This document shows, one piece after another, positions 1-5,872 of a stretch of DNA of 8,443 bases. The notes below the pieces were generated by a model, which did not search any database, was not told the DNA's origin, and saw only the letters and a list, made by a program, of their open reading frames with translations. This stretch comes from Flavobacteriaceae bacterium. GTDB taxonomy: Bacteria > Bacteroidota > Bacteroidia > Flavobacteriales > Flavobacteriaceae. Made by a program: the position numbers and the translations under genes. The stretch covers positions 1-8,443 of the forward strand of contig JAGLKH010000353.1 of NCBI GenBank assembly GCA_023141985.1, read 5' to 3'. Position 1 is the stretch's first letter. Each line of letters starts with the position of its first letter.

Positions 1-1
1 A

Positions 2-223
2 AAAGCACATAGTGGTGTTAATCCTATTTTGTTATTAGATGATATTTTTGATAAATTAGATGAAGAGCGTGTTGCACAAATCATTACCTTAGTAGATGAT
101 GAAAATTTTGGTCAGTTATTTATTAGCGATACTCATCCTGACCGTACTGAAGCAGCAATTAAAAATGTACATCAAACCTACCAAATATTTAAACTTGGGG
201 AAAAGTCTTTGGTAGAAGATTAA
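2..223 (+). CDS. recF: RecF, DNA replication and repair protein (C-terminal fragment, 5' end outside window)
   Basis: This is the last 73 residues of a reading frame already open at the left edge. RecF is an SMC-like ABC ATPase that binds gapped DNA and helps load RecA through RecOR. The fragment contains a Walker B strand with the downstream D-loop ([16 protein letters not shown], residues 8-23 of the fragment), followed by the switch-like stretch [11 protein letters not shown]. Both are characteristic of the RecF C-terminus. The Walker A and signature motifs would lie upstream of the window. The frame ends in TAA and the next gene begins 15 nt later on the same strand. RecF adjacent to a DUF721 gene is a recurrent bacterial arrangement, which supports the call. 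Confidence 0.9.
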   Translation, partial: KAHSGVNPILLLDDIFDKLDEERVAQIITLVDDENFGQLFISDTHPDRTEAAIKNVHQTYQIFKLGEKSLVED

Positions 224-238
224 AAGAAAAGTAAAAAA

Positions 239-676
239 TTGAAAAACATGTTAAGAGTAAATTATCTAATACTAATTATATTCATAACTATTAGTGGTTG
301 TACAATTAACCCCGAACAATACAAAGAGCATATTGAAGGCTATTGGGAAATTCATCATGTAGAAAAGAATAAAAAAATTATTAAAGAATACACCTTTAAT
401 GCTGCTATAGATTATTTTAAAGTTAACAGTGATAATACCGGATTTCGTAAAAAAGTATCACCAATATCAGTCGGTACATTTATAGTGTCACAACACTTCT
501 CGCCATTTACTTTAAAAACTGAAAACGATTCTTTAAATATTTACTATAAAATTAATGATGTTATTACTAAAGAAACTATTATAAAAGCTTCAGAATCTGA
601 ATTGGTTATTACTAACTCAAGAGGTTTTACTTATAACTACAAACCATATAAAAAATTAAACTCAAACAATGAGTAA
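239..676 (+). CDS. Small lipocalin-like lipoprotein of unknown function
   Basis: The predicted protein has 145 residues. It has a short N-terminal hydrophobic segment (about residues 8-19) ending in a lipobox ISGC with Cys21 as the likely lipidated residue, so it should be an envelope lipoprotein. The mature part opens with a GYWEI motif (34-38), the G-x-W pattern seen at the start of the first strand of lipocalin-like domains. Alternating polar and hydrophobic strands then fit a small beta-barrel. The start is uncertain: TTG at 239 gives a basic MKN-type N-terminus, whereas ATG at 248 gives a shorter signal with a single Arg. No Shine-Dalgarno is seen for either. It sits 15 nt after recF and overlaps the DUF721 gene by 8 nt, so it is probably co-transcribed with replication genes. 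The lipocalin assignment rests on motif and length only. The ligand is unknown. Confidence 0.65.
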   Translation: MKNMLRVNYLILIIFITISGCTINPEQYKEHIEGYWEIHHVEKNKKIIKEYTFNAAIDYFKVNSDNTGFRKKVSPISVGTFIVSQHFSPFTLKTENDSLNIYYKINDVITKETIIKASESELVITNSRGFTYNYKPYKKLNSNNE

Positions 677-965
677 ACGCCATAATGAACATATAAGTTT
701 AAGCGATGCGCTAAAAGATTTTGTAGAAACTAATAACTTACAAAAGGGTTTAGATAAAATAGAGGTAAGAGATTCTTGGATTAAATTAATGGGCAAAGGA
801 GTAAACAGCTATACAACTGCTATACAACTACAACGTGATACACTTTATGTGCAATTAAGTTCATCTGTACTACGAGAAGAGCTAAGTTATGGTAAAGAAA
901 AAATTATTAATATGCTTAATGAGGATCTGGGCAAAGAAGTAATAAAAAAGTTGATATTGCGTTAA
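669..965 (+). CDS. DUF721 / DciA-like protein
   Basis: This 98-residue cytosolic protein carries a DUF721-type domain. The pattern includes an N-terminal helix (residues about 8-20, ISLSDALKDFV), a conserved W-I-K-L-MGKGV segment (about 37-47), a beta hairpin TLYVQLSSSVLREEL (about 58-72) and a final helix with the KEKIINMLNEDLG stretch. In other bacteria the DciA members of this family interact with the replicative helicase DnaB and support its loading where DnaC is absent. That role here is inferred from family and from the recF neighbourhood. The ATG at 669 lies inside the end of the preceding lipoprotein gene (8-nt overlap), which implies translational coupling. No terminator is obvious between its stop and the cold-shock promoter. 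Confidence 0.8.
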   Translation: MSKRHNEHISLSDALKDFVETNNLQKGLDKIEVRDSWIKLMGKGVNSYTTAIQLQRDTLYVQLSSSVLREELSYGKEKIINMLNEDLGKEVIKKLILR

Positions 966-1069
966 AGTTTAGTATTTAAAATAGACTAAGACATCTCACT
1001 TCCAAAGCAATACAAAATTGAATATTAAAGTAAATGTTATAAAAACACTTAAAAATCAATATTTAACAC

Positions 1070-1077
1070 TATCTTTG
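1070..1077 (+). promoter_or_regulatory. Bacteroidetes-type -7 promoter box for the cold-shock gene
   Basis: The octamer TATCTTTG matches the Bacteroidetes -7 consensus TAnnTTTG exactly. Transcription would start near 1083, giving a leader of about 20 nt before the ATG at 1104. No clear TTG element is seen at the expected 19-20 nt upstream (the region reads AAACACTT), so the -33 part is weak. The leader is too short for the long structured 5' UTR known for E. coli cspA. Confidence 0.65.
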
Positions 1078-1103
1078 CAGCTTAATAATTTAATATTTTA
1101 ATA

Positions 1104-1295
1104 ATGAGTAAAGGCACAGTAAAATTCTTCAATAATGCCAAAGGTTTTGGTTTTATTACAGAAGAAGGATCAGACAAAGACCACTTTGTACACATTTCTG
1201 GATTAATCGACGAAATTCGTGAAGGCGATGATGTTGAATACGATCTACAGGAAGGTAAAAAAGGATTAAACGCAGTAAATGTAAAGGTAATTTAA
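1104..1295 (+). CDS. Cold-shock domain protein (CspA family)
   Basis: This 63-residue protein is a single OB-fold cold-shock domain that binds single-stranded RNA or DNA and typically acts as an RNA chaperone. RNP1 is visible as KGFGFI (residues 13-18) and RNP2 as HFVHIS (27-32). The N-terminal SKGTVKFFN matches the first strand, with Phe in place of the Trp of E. coli CspA, as is common in this phylum. The length is slightly short compared with the usual 65-70 residues but the domain is complete through the final strand AVNVKVI. It has its own promoter and a strong terminator, so it is probably monocistronic. Cold inducibility cannot be judged from the sequence. Confidence 0.93.
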   Translation: MSKGTVKFFNNAKGFGFITEEGSDKDHFVHISGLIDEIREGDDVEYDLQEGKKGLNAVNVKVI

Positions 1296-1327
1296 TATAT
1301 ACTACTTAATTTTTTTAGAAACAAAAC

Positions 1328-1359
1328 AAAACCTGCAACATAATGTTGCAGGTTTTTTT
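1328..1359. terminator. Bidirectional intrinsic terminator between csp and ndk
   Basis: A perfect 13-bp stem (1328-1340 pairing with 1344-1356) closes a 3-nt TAA loop, with core CCTGCAACA / TGTTGCAGG. On the + strand the stem runs into seven T residues (1353-1359). On the - strand it runs into an interrupted T-rich tract (TTTTGTTTTG). It lies between the convergent stops of the cold-shock gene and ndk, so it can serve both. Confidence 0.9.
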
Positions 1360-1385
1360 ATTTGGCTAGTTTTATCTTTTTAAAA

Positions 1386-1805
1386 CTAAAATTGCTCTCT
1401 TCCAGAAAAATGAAATGCACTTTCTATAGCTGCATTCTCATCACTATCACTACCATGCACTGCATTCTCACCAATAGAAGCAGCATACAGTTTACGTATT
1501 GTCCCTTCGGCAGCTTCAGCAGGATTAGTTGCACCAATTAAAGTTCGAAAATCTTCAACTGCATTATCTTTTTCTAAAATAGCAGATACAATTGGTCCAC
1601 GAGTCATATATTCTACCAACTCTCCATAAAATGGACGTTCGCTATGCACTTCGTAAAATGCTTGCGCATCAGCTGTAGTCATTTGTGTTAATTTTAACGC
1701 TACAATTCTAAATCCTGATGCTGTTATTTTTTCTAATATTGCACCTATGTTTCCTTTTTCAACCGAATCCGGTTTAAGCATTGTAAATGTTCTGTTTGTT
1801 ACCAT
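1386..1805 (-). CDS. ndk: Nucleoside diphosphate kinase
   Basis: This cytosolic enzyme transfers the gamma phosphate from ATP to other nucleoside diphosphates through a phosphohistidine and balances NTP pools. From the ATG at 1805 the protein has 139 residues, a common length for the family. Visible features are the N-terminal [10 protein letters not shown] (7-15), the Kpn-loop region around [11 protein letters not shown], the nucleotide-binding RTLIGATNP (87-95) and the catalytic His117 in NAVHGSDS. The frame remains open upstream to 1829, but those 8 extra codons overlap the -7 promoter element (1827-1834) and extend beyond the family N-terminus, so 1805 is preferred. It lies 52 nt downstream of the phosphatase gene but has its own promoter. 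It ends before the shared terminator. Confidence 0.96.
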   Translation of the reverse strand: MVTNRTFTMLKPDSVEKGNIGAILEKITASGFRIVALKLTQMTTADAQAFYEVHSERPFYGELVEYMTRGPIVSAILEKDNAVEDFRTLIGATNPAEAAEGTIRKLYAASIGENAVHGSDSDENAAIESAFHFSGREQF

Positions 1806-1826
1806 CGCTTTGTTTAAATTTTCGTG

Positions 1827-1856
1827 CAAAAATACAGTTTTTTAGTTTATCCGCAA
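1827..1856 (-). promoter_or_regulatory. Promoter of ndk (TTG-N19-TATTTTTG)
   Basis: Read on the - strand, TTG (1856-1854) is followed after exactly 19 nt by TATTTTTG (1834-1827), matching both the -33 and -7 elements of the Bacteroidetes vegetative promoter. Transcription would begin near 1821, giving a leader of about 16 nt before the ATG at 1805. The whole promoter fits in the 52-nt gap after the upstream gene. Confidence 0.75.
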
Positions 1857-1857
1857 G

Positions 1858-2898
1858 TTAATAAGATTGTATTAATTCTTGTTGGAGACTATTATTTTCA
1901 CCTCTCATTTGCATTGTGACCGTATTGTTTTCAAAATCAAATTTTAAAATACCAAAGCTCTTTTCAGAAACTACTTCTCCTTCTCTAAATTGATTAGGTT
2001 CTCCCTTAAAATCGGTATAAGAATGAGTCATACCACTGGAAGTAAAATCAATTAAAGGGTAAGACAAACTATCTATATTCTTTCTTGAAAACTCTGAAAG
2101 ATGCCTGTCTCCTGAAAGAATAATAGTATTCTTTGCATGGGTTGTTTTAATAAGGTTTTCTAATTTATCGACTTCATGAGCCATATTTCCCCAACTTTCG
2201 TAACCATGTTCAGAAGATAGAAATTGAATACTACTAACAATAATGTTAAAAGACGCAGTAGAATTTTGAAGCTGATTTTTTAACCATTCCCATTGTGTTG
2301 TGCCAAGCATACTACCTTCTCCATACGTGTTAGGCTTGTATCTCTTTTTAGTAATGGTATCTCTTGTAAGTGAAGTCCTAAAATAGCGAGAGTCTAATAA
2401 AATAATTTTAATACTATTGTTATTAATAGTATAGTCTTTGACATAATACACACCTTCTTGTTGTCGTCTTTCATTATTTTTATCAACATCGATAAAGTCT
2501 AAAAATAATTGCTGTGCTTCTGTTTTTTTAGGATACTCTGCTCCTCCATCGTTTAATCCATAATCATGATCGTCCCAAGTAGCAAGAATTTCAATATTCT
2601 TACTAAAATTTACATAGTCGGGTTTCTCTTTTTGTCTTTGGTAGTTTTGTGACATTAAAGACATATCCTCGGTATCGGTATAAATAACATCACCTCCCCA
2701 AATCCAAACATTAGGATTGTTTTTTTCTATTTCTTCCCATAAAACATTAGGTGCAGCTTGATTATTACATGAGCCAAAGGCAATGATGAAATCATCAGAA
2801 GTTACTATAGAGCTTTCTATTTCATCTTTCTGTTTATTATTTATTTTGCAAGAAGCAACTATAAGAATTAATAGAAAAATGGATTTAAAATATTTCAT
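1858..2898 (-). CDS. PhoD-like metallophosphatase lipoprotein (alkaline phosphatase D family)
   Basis: From the ATG at 2898 the protein has 346 residues. A hydrophobic N-terminus (FLLILIVASC) ends in a lipobox with Cys17, so the enzyme should be anchored in the envelope. The phosphoesterase part shows, in order, FGSCN (41-45), WGGDVIYTD (67-75), ATWDDHDYGLNDGG (106-119), ILLDSRYFRT (166-175), SSIQFLSS (222-229) and LSGDRHLSEF (261-270). These are metal-binding motifs of PhoD-type enzymes, probably involving Asp70, Asp109, Asp110, His111, Asp264 and His266. The Cys in GSC is a metal ligand in B. subtilis PhoD, and the same role here is inference. The natural substrate is unknown (phosphomonoester or phosphodiester). 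An open frame continues to 2922, but those codons overlap the promoter and spoil the signal peptide. It is divergent from the nrnA operon. Confidence 0.88.
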   Translation of the reverse strand: MKYFKSIFLLILIVASCKINNKQKDEIESSIVTSDDFIIAFGSCNNQAAPNVLWEEIEKNNPNVWIWGGDVIYTDTEDMSLMSQNYQRQKEKPDYVNFSKNIEILATWDDHDYGLNDGGAEYPKKTEAQQLFLDFIDVDKNNERRQQEGVYYVKDYTINNNSIKIILLDSRYFRTSLTRDTITKKRYKPNTYGEGSMLGTTQWEWLKNQLQNSTASFNIIVSSIQFLSSEHGYESWGNMAHEVDKLENLIKTTHAKNTIILSGDRHLSEFSRKNIDSLSYPLIDFTSSGMTHSYTDFKGEPNQFREGEVVSEKSFGILKFDFENNTVTMQMRGENNSLQQELIQSY

Positions 2899-2919
2899 TT
2901 GGATAATTTTAATTTGTTG

Positions 2920-2948
2920 CAAAATAACTAATTAGTTGTTAAAAACAA
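2920..2948 (-). promoter_or_regulatory. Probable promoter of the phosphatase gene
   Basis: On the - strand TTG (2948-2946) is followed after 18 nt by TTATTTTG (2927-2920), one mismatch from TAnnTTTG. The start site would lie near 2914, about 16 nt before the ATG at 2898, similar to the ndk leader. The spacing and the -7 mismatch make this weaker than the ndk promoter. Confidence 0.45.
2926..2937. repeat. 12-bp perfect palindrome in the divergent promoter region
   Basis: AACTAATTAGTT is fully self-complementary. It covers part of the -7 to -33 spacer of the phosphatase promoter and lies upstream of the nrnA -7 box, a position suited to an operator. In such AT-rich DNA a palindrome of this kind can also arise by chance. 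Confidence 0.4.
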
Positions 2949-2971
2949 GTCAAATGAAATTCAAAAAATTG

Positions 2972-2979
2972 TATATTCG
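2972..2979 (+). promoter_or_regulatory. -7 promoter box of the nrnA-gldI operon
   Basis: TATATTCG differs from TAnnTTTG at one position and is followed by GCAGC, a context resembling that after the cold-shock box. The start site would be about 2984-2987, directly at the ATG at 2987, so the transcript would be leaderless or nearly so. No clear -33 TTG is seen at the right spacing. Confidence 0.5.
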
Positions 2980-2986
2980 CAGCCGT

Positions 2987-4003
2987 ATGAAAAATATAGA
3001 TATCACCGAGATAAAACAATTATTGACAAAGCCTAAACGTATTGTTATTGTGACTCACAAAAATCCTGATGGTGATGCTATTGGTTCTTCACTTGGTCTT
3101 TCCCATTATTTAAAATCAAAAGATCATGATGTTATTGCTATTACACCAAACGATTACCCTGATTTTTTAAAATGGATCCCCGGGGAAGACACAATTATTA
3201 AACACGAATCAGAAACAGTTACAGCAAATGCTCTTATAGAAAGTGCTGAACTCATTTTTACATTAGATTTTAATGCTTTAAACAGAACGGGGAATATGGA
3301 GCCTCATTTAATTGCTGCTAAAGGAATAAAGATAATGATAGATCATCACCAACAACCTGAAGATTATGCCAAATATGTATATTCTGATATTTCAATTTGC
3401 TCTACCAGTCAAATGATTTATCATTTTTTAGAAATGTTGGATGATGTGAATGCTATTGAAAGCGCAATCGCCACATGTTTATATGTGGGTATTATGACAG
3501 ACACCGGTTCGTTTCGATTTGCATCAACTACAAGTACAACACATCGTGTTATAGCAGATCTTATCGATAAAGGTGCTAATAATGCACAAATTCATAGTAA
3601 TGTATACGATACAAATACTTTTAGTAGATTACAATTATTAGGTCGTTCGCTAAACAATCTAAGGGTCATTCCAGAATTAAAAACTGCATATATAACATTA
3701 TCACAAGAAGAATTAAATCAATATAACTTTAAAAAAGGTGATACAGAAGGTGTAGTAAATTATGCACTTTCTCTTAATAATATAAACTTTGCTGCGATTT
3801 TTATAGAACACAAACAAGATAAAATAGTAAAAATATCTTTACGCTCTAATGGATCTTTCAATGTTAATGAATTTGCTCGTAAAAATTTTAATGGTGGAGG
3901 TCATAATAATGCTGCCGGTGGACGAAGTCAATTGAGTTTAAAAGATACGGTTGAAAAATTTATAAGTATATTACCCAATTATAATAAAGACCTCAATTTG
4001 TGA
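2987..4003 (+). CDS. nrnA: DHH/DHHA1 phosphoesterase, NrnA-type (oligoribonuclease / pAp phosphatase)
   Basis: This cytosolic enzyme of 338 residues belongs to the DHH superfamily. NrnA members degrade very short RNA oligonucleotides (nanoRNA) and dephosphorylate 3'-phosphoadenosine 5'-phosphate. The catalytic motifs are intact: THKNPDGDAIGS (23-34, with His24, Asp28 and Asp30), LDFN (93-96), the DHH triad at 119-121 (MIDHHQQP) and MTDTGSFRF (170-178). The C-terminal DHHA1 domain has the substrate-binding FNGGGHNNAAGG (301-312). The ATG at 2987 is preferred because the longer open frame from 2936 would begin upstream of the promoter box. It is the first gene of a tight three-gene operon, overlapping gldI by 4 nt. 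Substrate preference within the family (pAp, nanoRNA or cyclic dinucleotide products) cannot be settled from the motifs. Confidence 0.9.
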   Translation: MKNIDITEIKQLLTKPKRIVIVTHKNPDGDAIGSSLGLSHYLKSKDHDVIAITPNDYPDFLKWIPGEDTIIKHESETVTANALIESAELIFTLDFNALNRTGNMEPHLIAAKGIKIMIDHHQQPEDYAKYVYSDISICSTSQMIYHFLEMLDDVNAIESAIATCLYVGIMTDTGSFRFASTTSTTHRVIADLIDKGANNAQIHSNVYDTNTFSRLQLLGRSLNNLRVIPELKTAYITLSQEELNQYNFKKGDTEGVVNYALSLNNINFAAIFIEHKQDKIVKISLRSNGSFNVNEFARKNFNGGGHNNAAGGRSQLSLKDTVEKFISILPNYNKDLNL

Positions 4004-4545
4004 AAAAACTAATAATTATATTAATAGTTATGTTTGTGTTTGTTGGGTGTAAAAATCCTGAGGCACGAAGACCGGTTTCAGTAAAAACAGGTTCGTTTAC
4101 TAACCAATCTGTGCAACGAAACAAAAAGCTTAATAGTGAGCAACAAGAGCGTATTCAACAAATAATTAAAAATAACCCGGACACAAATTATATTGCATCA
4201 CAAAATGGTTTTTGGTATTATTACAATATAAAAGTTGAAAAAGATTCTATAACACCAAATTTTGGAGATATAGTAAACTTTAATTATGATGTTAAAGATT
4301 TTAACGACAACACTATTTATACTAAAGAAGAGCTTAAAACACAAAATTACGCTATGGACCAAGAGGAAATATTCACTGGTTTACGGGAAGGCCTAAAATT
4401 GATGAAAGCTGGTGAGACAATTACGTTTTTATTCCCATCTGATAAAGCCTATGGTCATTATGGAGATGAAAACAAAATAGGAGCTAATATTCCTTTAATA
4501 TGTAAAGTAACAATTAATACAATAACTCAAAAAGAAACAAATTAA
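4000..4545 (+). CDS. gldI: GldI, gliding-motility FKBP-like lipoprotein
   Basis: The protein has 181 residues. Signal peptide IIILIVMFVFVGC ends in a lipobox, with Cys17 as the lipidated residue. The mature N-terminus has the CKNPEARRPVSVKTGSF segment, which I recognise as typical of GldI. A linker rich in charged residues (about 40-62) leads to an FKBP-type domain (about 86-176) with FNYDVKD, GLREGLKLMKAGE and PSDKAYGHYG. GldI is a lipoprotein needed for gliding in Flavobacterium johnsoniae. It is thought to assist folding of envelope components of the gliding and secretion machinery. Compared with FKBP12, the active-site Asp37 and Trp59 positions appear to be Tyr107 and Leu128, while Tyr82 is kept (Tyr151), so prolyl isomerase activity is uncertain. 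The start is a GTG whose GTGA overlaps the nrnA stop, implying translational coupling. Confidence 0.92.
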   Translation: MKKLIIILIVMFVFVGCKNPEARRPVSVKTGSFTNQSVQRNKKLNSEQQERIQQIIKNNPDTNYIASQNGFWYYYNIKVEKDSITPNFGDIVNFNYDVKDFNDNTIYTKEELKTQNYAMDQEEIFTGLREGLKLMKAGETITFLFPSDKAYGHYGDENKIGANIPLICKVTINTITQKETN

Positions 4546-4546
4546 A

Positions 4547-5719
4547 ATGAAAAATTTAAAACATTCTATAAAAATTTTAACTCTAATATTATTTTTAAGT
4601 TTAAGCTCATGTAATGATAAATATCCAGATCTTGGAGATGGTCTTTATGCAGAATTTATAACCAATAAAGGTACAATGGTAGCTAAACTAACTTTCGAAA
4701 AAACGCCTGTAACAGTTGCTAATTTTGTTGCATTAGCAGAAGGAAATCATCCTATGGTAGATAGTATTTACAAAGGGAAAAAGTATTACAATGGCTTAAT
4801 TTTTCATCGTGTTATGGACCAATTCATGATACAAGGAGGAGATCCAACAGCAACAGGTTCAGGTAGTCCGGGCTACAAATTTGGTGATGAGTTTGATGAT
4901 ACTCTAAAACATGACAAACCAGGTATTTTATCGATGGCAAATGGTGGGCCTGCAACTAATGGTAGTCAATTCTTTATTACTGAAGTACCAACTCCTCATC
5001 TAGACAACAGACATAGTGTGTTTGGTGAAGTCCTTTTAGGTTTAGAGATTCAAGATTCTATTTCTAATGTAAAGGTAGGTCCAGGTAACAGACCTGAACA
5101 AGATATAGTTATTGAAGAATTAAACATAATTCGTCAAGGTTTTGATGCGCGTAATTTTGATGCTGTAAAAATTTGGGAAACAGAATTACCAAAACTTGAA
5201 GAAAAAGCCAAACAAAAAGCTGAAGAAGCCAGCCAAAAAGCTGAAGAAGCGCAGAAAATAATTGATGCTAAAATTAATGCGGCTGCAGCTGAAACATTAC
5301 CACTCCTAAATGATTATAAAAGCAAATCTAAAACTTTGGATTCAGGTTTAATGATACACACAATTACAAAAGGAAATGGGCCAAAACCGAAGCAAGGCAC
5401 AACTGTAAAAGTATATTATGAAGGGTATTTTACTGATGGTAAACTTTTAGATTCTAATAGAAAAGAAATTGCAGAAAAATATGGTATGTTTAACCCTCAA
5501 AGAGAACAAGGTGGTGGCTACAATACAACGCCAATGAAGATAAGTCCAGATGCACAAATGGTAGCAGGATTTAAAGAAGGCTTAGCAAATATGAATGTTG
5601 GCGACAAAACGTATTTATATTTACCCTCTCATTTAGGTTGGGGAGAACAAGGTCGTCCGCCAGTAAAACCAAATACAGATGTAATTTTTATTATTGAAAT
5701 GATTGAAATTGTAAAATAA
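4547..5719 (+). CDS. Dual-domain peptidyl-prolyl isomerase lipoprotein (cyclophilin + FKBP)
   Basis: This 390-residue lipoprotein has a hydrophobic N-terminus with lipobox SLSSC (Cys22). Residues about 33-195 form a cyclophilin domain: FHRVMDQFMIQGGDP (86-100, with catalytic Arg88, Phe93 and Gln96), NGSQFFIT (138-145) and LDNRHSVFG (152-160). The ciclosporin-contacting Trp121 of human CypA is His151 here, so weak drug binding is expected. A charged helix with two heptads KQKAEEA/SQKAEEA (about 210-250) links to a C-terminal FKBP domain (about 265-390) with VKVYYEGYFTDG, MVAGFKEGLANMNVGDK and FIIEMIEI. In that domain Asp302 matches Asp37 of FKBP12 and Trp365 matches Tyr82, and about 20 Gly-rich residues are inserted at 307-328. 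It starts 1 nt after gldI, so the two are surely co-expressed. The likely role is a periplasmic or outer-membrane folding factor. The partners are unknown. Confidence 0.93.
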   Translation: MKNLKHSIKILTLILFLSLSSCNDKYPDLGDGLYAEFITNKGTMVAKLTFEKTPVTVANFVALAEGNHPMVDSIYKGKKYYNGLIFHRVMDQFMIQGGDPTATGSGSPGYKFGDEFDDTLKHDKPGILSMANGGPATNGSQFFITEVPTPHLDNRHSVFGEVLLGLEIQDSISNVKVGPGNRPEQDIVIEELNIIRQGFDARNFDAVKIWETELPKLEEKAKQKAEEASQKAEEAQKIIDAKINAAAAETLPLLNDYKSKSKTLDSGLMIHTITKGNGPKPKQGTTVKVYYEGYFTDGKLLDSNRKEIAEKYGMFNPQREQGGGYNTTPMKISPDAQMVAGFKEGLANMNVGDKTYLYLPSHLGWGEQGRPPVKPNTDVIFIIEMIEIVK

Positions 5720-5742
5720 TTCATTCTATTAAAGCATAAAAA

Positions 5743-5870
5743 AAGTTGTATAAAAAATAGTCATTCCGAGAGTAACGAAGCAATCTGTTTATTTAAGAGT
5801 TTTATTTAAAAAGATTACTTCGTCGCTTTGCTTTTCGTAATGACGGATAAAAGGACTTTTTATACAGCTT
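5743..5870. repeat. Long imperfect foldback repeat between convergent genes, probable bidirectional terminator
   Basis: The 153-nt gap is mostly a two-tier inverted repeat. The outer arms 5743-5756 and 5857-5870 pair over 14 bp with one T-G wobble and are A-rich on the left and T-rich on the right. The inner arms 5760-5786 and 5812-5844 share GTCATT-CG and CGAAG-AATCT blocks, the right arm being 6 nt longer. The loop is about 25 nt and AT-rich. The core (tcattccgag...gaagcaatctg) resembles dispersed intergenic palindromes that recur in Bacteroidetes genomes. The outer arms could terminate transcription of both the PPIase operon and pepD. Confidence 0.75.
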
Positions 5871-5872
5871 CT

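Noticed and set aside
966..1069. Possible long cold-shock 5' UTR or small RNA upstream of the csp gene
   Set aside because: The exact -7 box at 1070 predicts a leader of about 20 nt, and no stable stem-loop is apparent in this AT-rich stretch. It seems to be only a spacer.
1806..1829. N-terminal extension of ndk (8 extra residues)
   Set aside because: It overlaps the -7 promoter element and exceeds the family N-terminus.
5208..5256. Tandem KAEEA coding repeat as a possible DNA repeat element
   Set aside because: It is an in-frame heptad repeat explained by the helical linker of the dual-domain isomerase.
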